Shown piece by piece: positions 10,648 through 21,480 of a stretch of DNA of 41,307 bases. Made by a program: the position numbers and the translations under genes. Numbering within the stretch: position 1 is the first letter of the stretch; every line of letters begins with the position of its first letter. The stretch comes from Cladosporium sp. IMV 00045 (Eukaryota > Ascomycota > Dothideomycetes > Cladosporiales > Cladosporiaceae), in the NCBI GenBank assembly GCA_001931905.2, contig MSJI02000009.1, positions 1-41,307 on the forward strand, in the 5' to 3' direction. The notes below the pieces were generated by a model. That model did no database searches. It was given only the letters and a program-made list of their open reading frames with translations, and was not told the origin of the DNA.

Positions 10648-13600
10648 TCAATCCCACTCCTCCCTCCTACCCCCCACCCTCTCCCTCCTAACCACACTCT
10701 TACTCCCCGCGGGCGGCTTCTTCTCTCCAAAATTATGCAACCTCTCTCCAACAAGGTAGACCTCATCCCTAACCCTCGCGCGCCAACGCTCCGTCGCGCG
10801 CGCAAGTTCCACAACCCCTAGGACAGCAAGCACAACACCCCCAACGCAGGGGAAGGAGTAGCGATACACCATGGTACACGTATCCTCCTCCACCTCAAAG
10901 CCAGCCACGCGAGACGCTGCGATGAGCAAGCGGGCAGCGAGGGGCGGGAAGAGGAAGGTGAAAGCTGCGAGGAGGAGGGCGGGCAGGATGACAAAGCGGG
11001 TGGCGAGGCGGGTGGAAGGGTTGAGGTAGCCTTGCGCAGTGATGCGGCGGAAAGCCTCTCTGGCGCGCGAGGAGGGGCGGGCGGTCGCGGCGCGGATCAC
11101 GATGCGGCTGTACAGCAGGCCGAGGGCGAAATCTTGCAGGATGTGGATATTGTGGTTTGTGAGCCAGTGGGCGTTGGTGGGTGTGGTGGCTGGGGCGGGG
11201 TCGGTTTGGTTGAAGGTTTGGGAGGTGAGGTTGGTGGTGTTGATGAGGGTGGTGTTGATGAGAGTGGTGTTGTTTGCTGCTTGCTCATGGGCGGAGGCGA
11301 CCATGTAGGTGTGCAGGGGGAGGATGATGTAGAATTGGAGCAGGAAGGCGGAGAAGGCGGGTAGGCCGATGCCGAGGAAGCCGTAGACGTAGGTGCATTT
11401 CATGGATCGCAGGGTGAATGTTGCCGCTCTGGAGATCCATGCGCGGAGGTCTATTGACTGAGCTTTCTCGCGTAGCTGACGGATGGCTTGAGAGCTCTTC
11501 AGTGCAGCATACAACACACCGCTCAAGGTGTATGCTCCGAGAGTGTAGGCGTAGATGTCGTTGACAAGTACGCCAGGGAAAGCCCAGTCGATCGCATACC
11601 TTCCAAACACCAGCGGGACGAGAGTGGCACATAGACCAGTAGTCGCAGAAAACGCCCACAGGCAAACCATGAATAGAGTGACCCGTATCCTGAAGAGCGG
11701 AGCCACGTAGATCTTGGCGAAGTTCTCATTCTTCTTGCCCTCCTTGTCGACAATGTACACGTCTTTGTCATCGGTGTGGAGGAAAGCTTCACCAGCCTTG
11801 GGCGGTCTGTATTGGTCGTTGCAAGGAGTGAGGACGTACTTGCCGTCGCGCTGAAAGCGCACCTCAGCCTCGGCATTCGACGAGGCGCTGGCCTTCTGAT
11901 CCATTGCAGATGCGTTGTAAGCCTCCGCATCCGCCTTGCGTAGAAGTAACGCGCTCATCCACGTCTTGTGAATGTGGTGTCCCTCCTCATCTTTACGGCG
12001 ATCATCAAACATGAAATGTGACAGCCGCAGACCACGAGCGCACCGCCGCAACCACCAAGCGTACAAGCCGTTCACAGCATCGCTTGGCTTGAACAGACGC
12101 ACAAGTAGCGGGGTGACAAAGTTGTACAGCAACAAGTCGACAGGGAACTCCAGCACTGGCTCGGTCGTGATCCACTGGATGGGGAAGATATCCTTGAAGA
12201 CCTTCCCGATCGTCCAAATGACGCCGCCTAGACAAAGGATGACCAGAGCGCCGTAGACAAGAGCCGAGAACGCAATCTTGCGCAGTTGCGTGGTAACATT
12301 GCGCTCCAGCACGTCACGGACGGGGTGGAAGGTTGGGTCGTCGGGGTCGCGGATGAACCACAACACGCCCTTGCGTAGAATCTTGCGGCACATGCCGACG
12401 AACAAGGCAAAGTGGAACATGTAACACGTGCCTACGAACCAATGCATGAAGCAAAAAGTGTAAGGTTTGCTGGCAGCGAAAGCAAGGCGAGTGGTAATCG
12501 AGGCACCTCCGAAAAGCGGGAGGAAAGCAACATCCAGGAGCAGACCACAGTAGAGCGGGAAGACGAGCATTTCAATGCTGATGATGAGGATGACCTTCAG
12601 CACGCCGCCTGCTTGCCGAAGAGTATCGCGGACCATCTTCTCATATCTCTGTGTTTGAACCGAACCAGTGATTGGCGTGTCTGCTGCGACATACAGAGCA
12701 GCCAACATGGACAATGCAACATAGCCGGTGAGGACCGCAATCACGCGGTCAGAGGTATTCCAGAAGACGAGAGTCGGATCGATTGAAGCAGGCGAAGTCG
12801 ATGGCACTTGGAGAGTGAGAGCTCCCGTCTTCAAGCTTCCCAAAGCCTCGAACAACGGCGTGGTGTATTGCGATATCATCTGGACACCAGCCAAAAGCTT
12901 TGCGGGTATGATAGGCACATGGGAGACCATCTTCGTGATTTGACCCCAAGCGGCGGCAAAAGCTCCACTAGAAAGAGCATCGGCGACAGAGACGATGGTT
13001 CGTCCGATGAAACTTAGAACCATATCGATCTCCTCCTGCAAAGCACGCAAAGACGCATGCGAGTGGACACTCCAGCTTAGTAAGAGTCCATTGAGGCCCA
13101 TGTCTCCATTCGCCTCGGAAATGAAGAGACTCTGCAGACGCGCGCCCGAGGCAGTAGCAGTGTTGATAGAAGCGTTGGTCAGCTTCTCCAAAAGGGCCGA
13201 ATTTGGCAGACGCAACACCACACCAATAGCCTTGTAGATCAATTCGCTGACGAGGCCAAATACCATCGTCGACCAGCCACCCACGAAAAGAGATGTGTCG
13301 ATGACGAAGTCGGCGATGAAAGAGGCCAGCTGCAGTGGCAGCTTGAAGACAAAATAGACAGGACTGCCGATGAAGCTCAGGACAAGCTTTCCGAAGGCGT
13401 AAGGCAAACCAACGGCGCTGAAGACGGTTCCTGAAACCAAGACAAGGCAGAACATGGACGTCTGGAAGAGGGCAGTGAGAGGTCCTTGAAGACCAACGAG
13501 CTCAAAAACTCCCTCCAAGTCCTCCGCATCTTCGATTGCCTCGGCGTCCAGACCAGCTTGCGCAGCAGCAGCAGCGACTTCGGGGTCGACGCCATTGTCT

Positions 13601-15969
13601 ACGCCATCTGCATTGGCGGGTTGTTGTGCTTGCAGAGGATCTGCGTGGCCATTTTGAGGCGGTGGCAACTGTGCTTCCTGAGCGGCATTGTCGTCATCTA
13701 CACGCTCTTCACGCGCGGCGGGCACGGGCTCTGGAGCACTGTTGACTTGGATGTCACCCCAAAACCAATCTGCTACGCTCTCATAGAGACCTCGCTGCGG
13801 TGCTTGTTCTGGCCTATTCTCGTGGTTTTCTTGTGTTGCTGGAGTTTCACCAGACGGAAAATCGTTGTTGGTCTCTGCACCTGCCACAGGCTGACCGGTC
13901 CGGTCTCCAACGTCCTCAAGCCCAAACTCTTCCCTGAAAGCACTACCGACACGGCTGACAAAGGAGTCTTCATTCGCGGGTTCTGGCTGAGGCTCTTGTG
14001 GAATGTCGTCAGTTGACTCTGTTGATTGTTCAGCAGCCTCAGATGATTCGCCCGTTGAAGGGCCCTGCGCGCCCTCGTTCTCAGCCTTGTCTTCGCTTTC
14101 TTTGCTCTCCTTCTTCTCCGTGGCGTTTTTCTCAGGCGTCTCTTCCTGTTTTGGCTCGGGTACAGCTCTAGCCTTTCCATTTCCGCTCCGCTTAATGTTT
14201 TTCTTCGCATCAGGTCCCGCGTTTGTGATCGGCATGCCTTCTTTTTCGGCGTCAAAATGCGAATCTGAGGGCTCAAAGACTCTTTCGCTAAGTTCTGCAA
14301 GCTTGTTTGCCAACGAAGGCTCAGCGGGCTGGGATGCATTCTCAGATGCCTCCAGAGGTGTTGTTCTAGCAGTGCTTGGTCCCGCTTCTACGGGTTCTTC
14401 AGCGGTATTGTCCACCGTATCGCCGTGGACTTGGCCGAAAATACCATCGGCTTCCTCGAGTAAGCGTTGGATCTGTGTGGCACGCGATGAAAACTCACGC
14501 TCGGGCATGGGTGGCCTTGCAGCCGAATCGCTGTCATCTTGACGGAAAGTATCGTGGTGCTGTTCTGGAACGCCATCCTCTATCAATGCGTCTACTAGAG
14601 CCGAACGATCTTGGGCAGACTTCTTCCGGTTGATCTCTGCCACGAGGATGGATCCCCATGCATTGCGTTCGTCGTCTGGGAAGGAGGAAAGTTTCGCGTA
14701 GACCTTATCGGTGAATGCATCTAGGTCCAGATCAGGCTCGTATCCAGCAGCACGAATTTGCTCCGTTACTATTGGAGCTCGTTCTTGGAATGCTGCTCTG
14801 TCTCCATTGGAGAGCATTTCTGTCGACTCTTCAATAATCTCTTCTAGCCTCTCCCAACCGATGAACTCGGGCCTTTCAAGTTCGATGCTCTCCAAGTTCT
14901 GTCGTTGGGCGTCCTCGGTCTCGCGCTGAAGTTCAAGTAGCCGTCTGCGCGCCTGATCCAGCAGTTCCTGTTGTCTCCGGAAACGATCGTTCTCTTCTTG
15001 AACTCGATCCGCGGCCTCCCGCAGTTGTTGTTCCACGTTATTCAACTGTTCCATGTTGACAAGTGGTTGCTGCTGGACAACCCATTCGCGGATCAGGAAG
15101 ATCAAGATGAAGCCGATGATAACGACGCAGGTTATGAGTTGGCCTTCAAAGATGTCGAGGATGAAGCGATTGAGTCCAGGATTCGGTGTGAGCTCCGAAA
15201 GATACTTGAAGGACGAGAAGACCGAGGAGTCGGCTTGCGGCCACTGCAAAGCTTGGCTCGTCTGGTTAGGGGATGTAGCATTGATATTTGTCGAATCGAG
15301 GTTCAAGCCTGAAGCCCAATCGGCGCTGCTATTTGCAGATGTCGTTCCTTCGCTGTTCAAAAGCGCCGCACCAGCACGCGAAGTTGCATTGTTTCGCTCC
15401 AGGAAAGCCTTGAAACTCCCACCGCTTGCGCGCTTGATCTTGAAGAGATACATTTCTCTCGCCCACCCAGCGTCCATAATCCAAAACATCCACCTCCAGG
15501 CCCAGCGGATAAACCATGGCAACATGACCAACCACACCATTCCGACCAGCAGTCCTCTTGCTGTACTTGATATGCCCTGACCGACATGTATCATTGCTCT
15601 TTTTATAAAGACATTCCAAGGTAGCTGCGCAGGCATGTCGGCATCGTATAATTTTGTGAATCGGAAGGGTGTCTTGCACAGCTCGCAGTGCTTTTTGTTC
15701 GAATGTGATAGCCATTCCATCAGACACTCTTGGTGAACATATTGAATGCTGCCACTACATTTGCAAGGGTGGAATAGAGGCTCGTCGGGAGAGCCTTCGC
15801 TGCGGCAGATGCGACATGTGGGATGGGCGTCTGAGCCGGGATCGCTGGTTGGATTTGAATCGAGGGTGTCTTTGCGCGAAAGCGATTCGTACTCGTGCAT
15901 TGCTTCTTCTATGGCGTCCCTGTCCATGGAGAATATTCTGCGCACATCCTCGTCGTCGTTGAACTCCAT
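10648..15969 (-). CDS. SSM4: Doa10/Ssm4 (MARCH6/TEB4-type) ER membrane RING-CH ubiquitin ligase
   Basis: Intronless gene for a 1773-residue E3 ligase of ER-associated degradation. The N-terminal RING-CH domain has all eight ligands in C4HC3 order: C52, C55, C69, C71, H79, C82, C95 and C98. A hydrophobic pair and another membrane segment follow, then a coiled coil (about residues 300-360, VEQQLREAADRVQEENDRFR). Residues from about 380 to 880 are a long acidic, Pro/Ser/Glu-rich disordered stretch. The central and C-terminal part is strongly hydrophobic with many membrane helices, as in Doa10 (14 in yeast). The conserved C-terminal element is present as VRDEVYLVGERLHN, with the invariant Asn at 1746. 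That element is known to affect substrate selection in yeast Doa10. A lumenal-type loop near residue 1570 carries repeated NTT sequons. The gene is divergent from the HDEL-protein gene. The 1773 residues exceed yeast Doa10 (1319), mostly through the acidic linker. Confidence 0.95.
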   Translation of the reverse strand: MEFNDDEDVRRIFSMDRDAIEEAMHEYESLSRKDTLDSNPTSDPGSDAHPTCRICRSEGSPDEPLFHPCKCSGSIQYVHQECLMEWLSHSNKKHCELCKTPFRFTKLYDADMPAQLPWNVFIKRAMIHVGQGISSTARGLLVGMVWLVMLPWFIRWAWRWMFWIMDAGWAREMYLFKIKRASGGSFKAFLERNNATSRAGAALLNSEGTTSANSSADWASGLNLDSTNINATSPNQTSQALQWPQADSSVFSSFKYLSELTPNPGLNRFILDIFEGQLITCVVIIGFILIFLIREWVVQQQPLVNMEQLNNVEQQLREAADRVQEENDRFRRQQELLDQARRRLLELQRETEDAQRQNLESIELERPEFIGWERLEEIIEESTEMLSNGDRAAFQERAPIVTEQIRAAGYEPDLDLDAFTDKVYAKLSSFPDDERNAWGSILVAEINRKKSAQDRSALVDALIEDGVPEQHHDTFRQDDSDSAARPPMPEREFSSRATQIQRLLEEADGIFGQVHGDTVDNTAEEPVEAGPSTARTTPLEASENASQPAEPSLANKLAELSERVFEPSDSHFDAEKEGMPITNAGPDAKKNIKRSGNGKARAVPEPKQEETPEKNATEKKESKESEDKAENEGAQGPSTGESSEAAEQSTESTDDIPQEPQPEPANEDSFVSRVGSAFREEFGLEDVGDRTGQPVAGAETNNDFPSGETPATQENHENRPEQAPQRGLYESVADWFWGDIQVNSAPEPVPAAREERVDDDNAAQEAQLPPPQNGHADPLQAQQPANADGVDNGVDPEVAAAAAQAGLDAEAIEDAEDLEGVFELVGLQGPLTALFQTSMFCLVLVSGTVFSAVGLPYAFGKLVLSFIGSPVYFVFKLPLQLASFIADFVIDTSLFVGGWSTMVFGLVSELIYKAIGVVLRLPNSALLEKLTNASINTATASGARLQSLFISEANGDMGLNGLLLSWSVHSHASLRALQEEIDMVLSFIGRTIVSVADALSSGAFAAAWGQITKMVSHVPIIPAKLLAGVQMISQYTTPLFEALGSLKTGALTLQVPSTSPASIDPTLVFWNTSDRVIAVLTGYVALSMLAALYVAADTPITGSVQTQRYEKMVRDTLRQAGGVLKVILIISIEMLVFPLYCGLLLDVAFLPLFGGASITTRLAFAASKPYTFCFMHWFVGTCYMFHFALFVGMCRKILRKGVLWFIRDPDDPTFHPVRDVLERNVTTQLRKIAFSALVYGALVILCLGGVIWTIGKVFKDIFPIQWITTEPVLEFPVDLLLYNFVTPLLVRLFKPSDAVNGLYAWWLRRCARGLRLSHFMFDDRRKDEEGHHIHKTWMSALLLRKADAEAYNASAMDQKASASSNAEAEVRFQRDGKYVLTPCNDQYRPPKAGEAFLHTDDKDVYIVDKEGKKNENFAKIYVAPLFRIRVTLFMVCLWAFSATTGLCATLVPLVFGRYAIDWAFPGVLVNDIYAYTLGAYTLSGVLYAALKSSQAIRQLREKAQSIDLRAWISRAATFTLRSMKCTYVYGFLGIGLPAFSAFLLQFYIILPLHTYMVASAHEQAANNTTLINTTLINTTNLTSQTFNQTDPAPATTPTNAHWLTNHNIHILQDFALGLLYSRIVIRAATARPSSRAREAFRRITAQGYLNPSTRLATRFVILPALLLAAFTFLFPPLAARLLIAASRVAGFEVEEDTCTMVYRYSFPCVGGVVLAVLGVVELARATERWRARVRDEVYLVGERLHNFGEKKPPAGSKSVVRRERVGGRREEWD
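11233..11272. repeat. 15-nt tandem repeat within DOA10 encoding N-glycosylation sequons
   Basis: About 2.5 copies of GGTGGTGTTGATGAG lie on the plus strand. On the coding strand they encode NTTLINTTLINTT. The repeat sits inside the predicted lumenal loop before the third-last membrane segment. Confidence 0.85.
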
Positions 15970-16799
15970 GGCGTTAATGGAGGGTTGGTGGATTGCTGGC
16001 CAGTAAGGCGATAGGTAGGGAGACTAATTGTACATGGAGCGCTTGAAACTGCCTTTTAACGACAGTGGGCCTTGGTTGAAGCGAAGAGGTCTGGCGAGTG
16101 ACGTGGGGAGGTTTGCTGGCAGTGGTTGAATGGACAAGTGATAAGTAATAAAGTAGGATCTGTCAAACGGCGGGGAAGTTGCAGGATGTCGCTTAAGTTA
16201 AGGCGACGGTCAGCGTGCGAATTAGGAGGGCGGGTTGAGATAGGATCAGAGAGATGAGTATGGGTATTGGTCAAGAGAGACGACCATTAACTACCACGCG
16301 GCGAATATTTGCCAAGTCGATGTATGAGGTGGGCACGTGGGGTGGAGGGATGAAGTGAATGTTGGTAGATGCAGCGGGCGATCTCGCCTTCACATGTCGC
16401 AAGCAGCCGACCCTGGACTAGATGTACTGCCTGAGGCAAGAAAGTCAAAGCAGAGCTTGTGATGTAATGGCTGACAGCGCGAGACGGGAAAGCTTGGAAC
16501 GACGCGAACTGCTCCCTAGCACTGAGCTCTATCATTTACTGCATCTATCTTGTTATTTGTCCATATCGTACATATCACTTACCTCGACTTGTTTATACCA
16601 AGACAACAAATTCAGATTTCATTCCTCCTGGTTCTTCACGTCTGCAACACGCTCCTCCCCAACGACTCCCTTCACTTCCCCAGGGCGCATGCCCAGTCAA
16701 GCCCGGAGCTTATCTAGCCTTTTAGCGTAGAGGTAGTGCTACTTGCCTACAGCTGCTGCCGTCTCGATTTATTGTTTCTTCCACGCCCAAACTGCCCAG
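15970..16799. promoter_or_regulatory. Bidirectional promoter of DOA10 and the HDEL-protein gene
   Basis: These 830 nt separate two divergent start codons and contain no gene. A TGACGTGG octamer lies at 16099-16106 and a CAGCGTG heptamer at 16211-16217. These match, respectively, the mammalian XBP1-type UPRE and the yeast Hac1 UPRE-1 core. Near 16334 there is also a CACGTG E-box. The part next to 16800, about 16530-16740, is pyrimidine-rich, as is common in fungal leaders. The motif matches are seen directly; a role in the unfolded protein response is inference. Confidence 0.55.
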
Positions 16800-19700
16800 A
16801 TGGCTAGCCAGGTCGACAACAAACCTGACAAAGTAGTGATGCCTTCACAACCCAACGGCAATGTGGCCTCACACGGCACAAAGTCGTCGCGTTCATCACG
16901 GAGAAGGTCTCACAGACGCTCAACGACCGGATGGCTGCTCAGCAAGGCCGCGAAGCTGACCGTCTGGTACTGCTTGATCACCATCTTCTTTCGCTGTCCT
17001 TCGCAGCAGTCTGATCTCCGCAACGACTCGCCACAGGTGTGCAAAAGGTATCTGCAGGCCAGAGACTATGTCACCCCTTACGCCCAGCCCTACTACCAGC
17101 AACATCTTGCACCCTACGTCGAGCAGGCTCAGCCTTACGTGGATCGATTCAACGGCCAGGTCTACCAGCCAGGATACGCCCTGTACCAGCAGCATGCTGC
17201 TCCTCGGGTCGCTCAAGCGCAAGAGATTGGACACAAGCAATGGGAAAAGACCGTCACGCCTCAGCTTGAAGTCGCACAGCAGCACGCATGGAAACAGTAT
17301 GAGGCAGTCCTCGGCCCTTATGTCAACAAGGCATATGACTCCGTGAACCCTCACTTTCAATCCTTGAAGACATCCGCCTCGGACATCTGGGAGCTTGAGC
17401 TTCAGCCGGTCTACCGCAAGACGGCACCCTACACCCAGAAAGCCTTCACCCAAGGCCGTCATTTTGCAGTTGAGACTGTACTACCTCAGGCGCAGTATGC
17501 TGGCAATGCTGTCTGGTCGTTGTGGATTCGTCAGGTCTGGCCGAAACTTCGCGTCTTCTACGGTGAGAACGTCGAGCCGCAGTTCATGCGCATCACCGAG
17601 CGTCTTGGCCGATACCGCGATGAGAAGAAGCTGGAGGCCGAGATCAAGAGCATGGAGAAGTCATTCAGCGTCGAGGACGCCTCCTCCACCGCCTCGCTTT
17701 CCGCCTCCAGCGTCTCCTCTGCCGTTTCCGAAGCTACCAAAGGTGCATCTTCTGCGAGCAGCGTCGCCAGCGAGCCCTCGCCGTCCGTTGAGCCCCGCGA
17801 GCTGTTTCTCCAGGATTTGAAGAGCTGGGAACAAGTCTGCTCCAAGGCTGTCGACGAAGGCGCCGAGCACTTGAAAGAGCGTATTGATGAGATTACCGAA
17901 CACCAGAAAAAGAGCCAGATCGATGGCGTCGGTCAGTCGCTCGTTGTCCAACTCGAGGAAACTGTCGAGGGAGTAATCAACAGCGTCAAAGCCCGCATTC
18001 TCGCCGTCGTCGGTGCTATCCCTGAAGAGCCCACTGACGATGACATTGAGGAAGCTCAGCTTGCCCTCGCCTCCGCCGTTCGTGCTGCTGGCCAGAATGT
18101 CAAGTCTCGCGCTCAGGCTGTCAGGGAGTGGCACCAGGCTTACACTGGCGAGACGACCGATCTCATCAACAAGGCTCTCGAGTCTACCCTCGAGACTGTT
18201 GACAGCATCCGCGAACTTCGTCTCACCGAGATCGGACGTAAGTACTCCGACAGCGGTCTGGCGCACAAGGACTGGTCGAAGTACAACGACCTCAAGAAGG
18301 CGACCAAGGCCTGGCGCAAGGACGTTGAGAAGGTTGCTGTCGACCATGAGAGCATCGTCGCGAGCAAGGAAGCCGCACAGAACGTCGAGCACAGCGGAAT
18401 GGGTATTGCTGAGCAGGCTGCTAAGGAGCTTGCGAGGCTGAAGGATGTTGGCAAATGGAAGATCGCTGCCGAGGACTCCAGCGACGACTTCAACACAAAG
18501 AACACTCCGCCAGTCTCTAAGCGCGCTCAGCGCAAGATCAAGCAGCAAGCCGCTGAGGCTTCTGCTGCCGCCGCTTCTGCTGCCGCCGCTGCCAGCGCTT
18601 CAGTCGAGGACACAGTGGAATCTGTCAAGGATTCGTCGGAGCACCTCGTTGATCAGGCATCTCAGGCTGTTGTCGGAAGCGAACAGCCCTCAGTGGAGAG
18701 CGTCACCAGCAAGGTCGCTGAATCGGTTTCCAGCGCGGCCTCCGAAGTCAGCTCTTCCGTCATTGGCACTGAATCTTCTCTGTCCGACTCTCTGACCGAC
18801 GGCGCATCTTCAGTCTCTGAGGCCATCATTGGCTCGGAAACCCCTGCTTATGAAAGCCTTGCCTCTTCTGCTTCTTCCGTGGTCTCTGACAACTCTGCTA
18901 GCCTTGACCCTGAAGCCGCAAGCATCCTCGCTGCTGGCAAGTCCGCCAAGGACAACGCTGCCAGCAGTGTTTCTTCTGCCGTCACAAAGGGTTCGTCGAG
19001 CGCCTCATCTGTGCCCTCTCAAGTCTCTGATTTCGCGTCTGATATTGTCGACGACGCGAGCTCCAGCGCTTCTTCTGTTTCATCTTTCGTTTCCGATGAA
19101 CTTCCCGACAGCAGCGACGTGTCCTCTGCTAGCGAATCAGCCTCTTCCAAGGTCTGGGGTGGTGCCATGGCACAGGCCGTGCCCTCTTCCAGCGGTCCCG
19201 TTCTTGATGAGGAATTCGATGATGAAGAGGGTGAAAGCTACAGCGAGCGTCTTCAAGAGGTGGTCGATGAGGTATTGGACCAAGGTGCCCGCCTCACGCA
19301 GGCAATTGAGGATGCCATCAAGCCAGCCACCTCTACGCAGGGCAACATTGAGAGCGCAACTTCTCTTGCTAGCGAACAGTACGAGAGCGCCTTGAGCGCC
19401 GCGAGCAGCATCCTTTACGGAGCTGAGCCGGAAGGCACAGATGCCATCAAGCAGCAGTACAATGATGCTGTGACTGCTGCCTCCAACGCCATCTACGGCA
19501 CTCCCACTCCTCTCGGCTCCGCTGTCACTGAAGCTGCGCGCATCACAGAGAGCGTGGCAATCGAGGCTGCGTCTCGCTACCAAGAAGCCAGCGCCATTGC
19601 TCAATCTCACTACGACGCTGCAAAGTCCAACATTTACGACCACATGGATGGCACCGCTAAGCCTATCCACAGGTCGATGTTCCAGTCTGCCAAATCCGCG

Positions 19701-21480
19701 TACTCTGACGCCGTGTCTGCGGCCAGCTCGAGATACCTTGCTGTCGCAGACGCTATTCCTACCGCCCCGCCTGTCTTTGAGAAGGTCGAAGATGCGTACT
19801 CGAGCATCAACTCTCTTGCATCTTCCCGCTTGTCTGAGGGTCTCTCTGCGGCTTCGGCGCAATATCACAGCGCCAAGATCGCCGTTGGTGCAGAGCCAAC
19901 GCCCGCTTACCAGGGATACATGGCCAACGCCCAGCAGGCTTACTACCAAGGCATCGGCTACGCCCATGACCAATACTCCTCTTTCGTTGCCGCAGCAAGT
20001 GACGCTGTAGGTGCCACTCCTACCACTGGCTGGCAGGCATATGTTGCGGCTGCTCAGAGCACCTACGATGCCGCCATGTCTGCCGCTAGTTCGCAGATGT
20101 CCGACGTCTACGCTTCTGCAACTTCAGCCGCGGGCGTGACCAGCAAGCCTCCAGCTCAGGCCGTGCTCGACTCAATCTCATCTGAGTACGATGTCGTGTT
20201 TTCTGCTGCATCCAGTCAGCTTGCCGCAGCCACCGATGCATACAAGAAGCCTGCATACCAATCTTACATCGACGCCGCGCAGGCTTCATACAGCTCTGCA
20301 GTTTCTGTTGCTAGCTCAAACCTCGATGAGCTTGCCCAGAAGGCTCGCTCCGCTGCTCGTGCTACAGAGAAGTCTCCTATCCAATCTGCCATCGATGAGG
20401 CTCAAAATCAGTACGAAGCTGCAGTGGAAGCCGCATCATCTCAGCTCATGTACGCTTCAACCTACGCCCACGATGCTCTCTACGGCACCACCCCAGCCGC
20501 CTACGACCAAGCCGCCTCCGCAGCCAGCACAGCCATTTTCGGCGCCGAGACCCCTTTCATGGAGTCCATGGCATCCCGCGCCGAAGAGAACTGGGAGTCC
20601 CTGATCGCCCGCGCCAGCGACCAAGTCTACGGCCAGCCTCCCCCTTTCACCGACGTGTTCTACAGCTCCGCCACCTCCGTCTACGCGCAAGCGACCGACG
20701 GCGCCATCTACCAATATGAGGCGGTGCAATCCCTCTTCTCCGAGATCATCAGCGAGCGCGAGCCCGAATTCACCGAATCCGTCATGAGCCGTCTGCACTC
20801 CGCCTACCACACCGGCGCACCTCACCTCGCCTCGGCCGCTTCCAGCTACGCCGAGCAGGCTTACGAGAGTGCCTCTTCCGTTGTCTCAAGCGTCTTCACG
20901 CCGCCGCCCACCATCGAAGCGGTCTTGGACTCTGTCGCCGAGCAGATCGAAAGCGCGGTCGAAGCCGCTAGCGCTCAAGTCTACGGCACAAGTAAGGGTA
21001 AGTCTCACATTCCCTCCTCCCTTGCACATAGCAAGAAAAAATCACATCACTGACTTCTTTCCAGGCCCCTACGAACAAGCCACATCCTCCGCGTCCTCCG
21101 CATACTCCTCCGCCAGCGCCGCCATCTACGACGATCAAGCCCCCAACTACGCCTCCGCCGCACAAGCAAGCATGAGCCAGGCCGCCGAGTCCGCCTCTCA
21201 AGCCATCTCCTCAGCTCTCTTCGGCACTTCCACCGGGCCCGTGGAAGCCGCCACGTCCGCTGTGGCCGAGCAGGTGGAGTCCGCTCGCGATGCTGTGAGT
21301 AGCGCGCTGTGGGGTGAGGAGCAGAAGGGCGCTATGGAGAGTGCCGGGGGCAGGATTGCAAATGTGATGGAGAGCGCGAGGAGTCGCATGGAGGAGTTTG
21401 CTGCGAGGGCTACGGAGGCTGTCATTCCTGACGCTGATGGTGGAGAGAAGGAGGAGGAGGTGGTGCATGATGAGCTGTAA
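16800..21480 (+). CDS. Large Ala/Ser-rich helical-repeat protein with N-terminal membrane anchor and C-terminal HDEL
   Basis: Exons 16800-20997 and 21065-21480 give 1537 residues. The start is the first in-frame ATG (CAGATGGCT). I recall relatives being labelled 'transcription factor hoxa13', but I see no homeodomain. In order: a basic N-terminus (RSSRRRSHRR, 31-40); one hydrophobic segment at about 48-65 (AKLTVWYCLITIFF); a Tyr/Gln/Pro-rich stretch (YVTPYAQPYYQQHLAPYVEQ); a conserved-looking part (SLWIRQVWPKLRVFYGENVE, then RLGRYRDEKKLEAE); and coiled-coil-like charged segments. From about residue 600 to the end there are degenerate units of about 25-45 residues with the pattern Y(D/E)xAVSAASSQxYGxxTP. 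The protein ends EEEVVHDEL, a canonical ER-retrieval signal. Basic residues before a single anchor predict an N-in, C-lumenal topology, which agrees with HDEL. The intron (67 nt) has tandem donors at 20992 and 20998, and its retention stops at 21051-21053 without HDEL. Function unknown; an ER-lumenal scaffold is inferred. Confidence 0.85.
20992..21064 (+). other. Last intron of the HDEL-protein gene with tandem 5' splice sites
   Basis: Two donor sites lie 6 nt apart, GTAAGG at 20992 and GTAAGT at 20998. Both join in frame to the acceptor after TTTCCAG (ends 21064), giving either TSPYEQ or TSKGPYEQ. GTAAGT is the better consensus. Reading through the intron gives a tail ending KKKSHH and a stop at 21051-21053, so the 138-residue HDEL-bearing end would be lost. 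Confidence 0.75.

Noticed and set aside
16800..21480. Homeobox transcription factor, as relatives are named
   Set aside because: No homeodomain or other DNA-binding fold is visible, and the anchor plus HDEL argue against a nuclear role.
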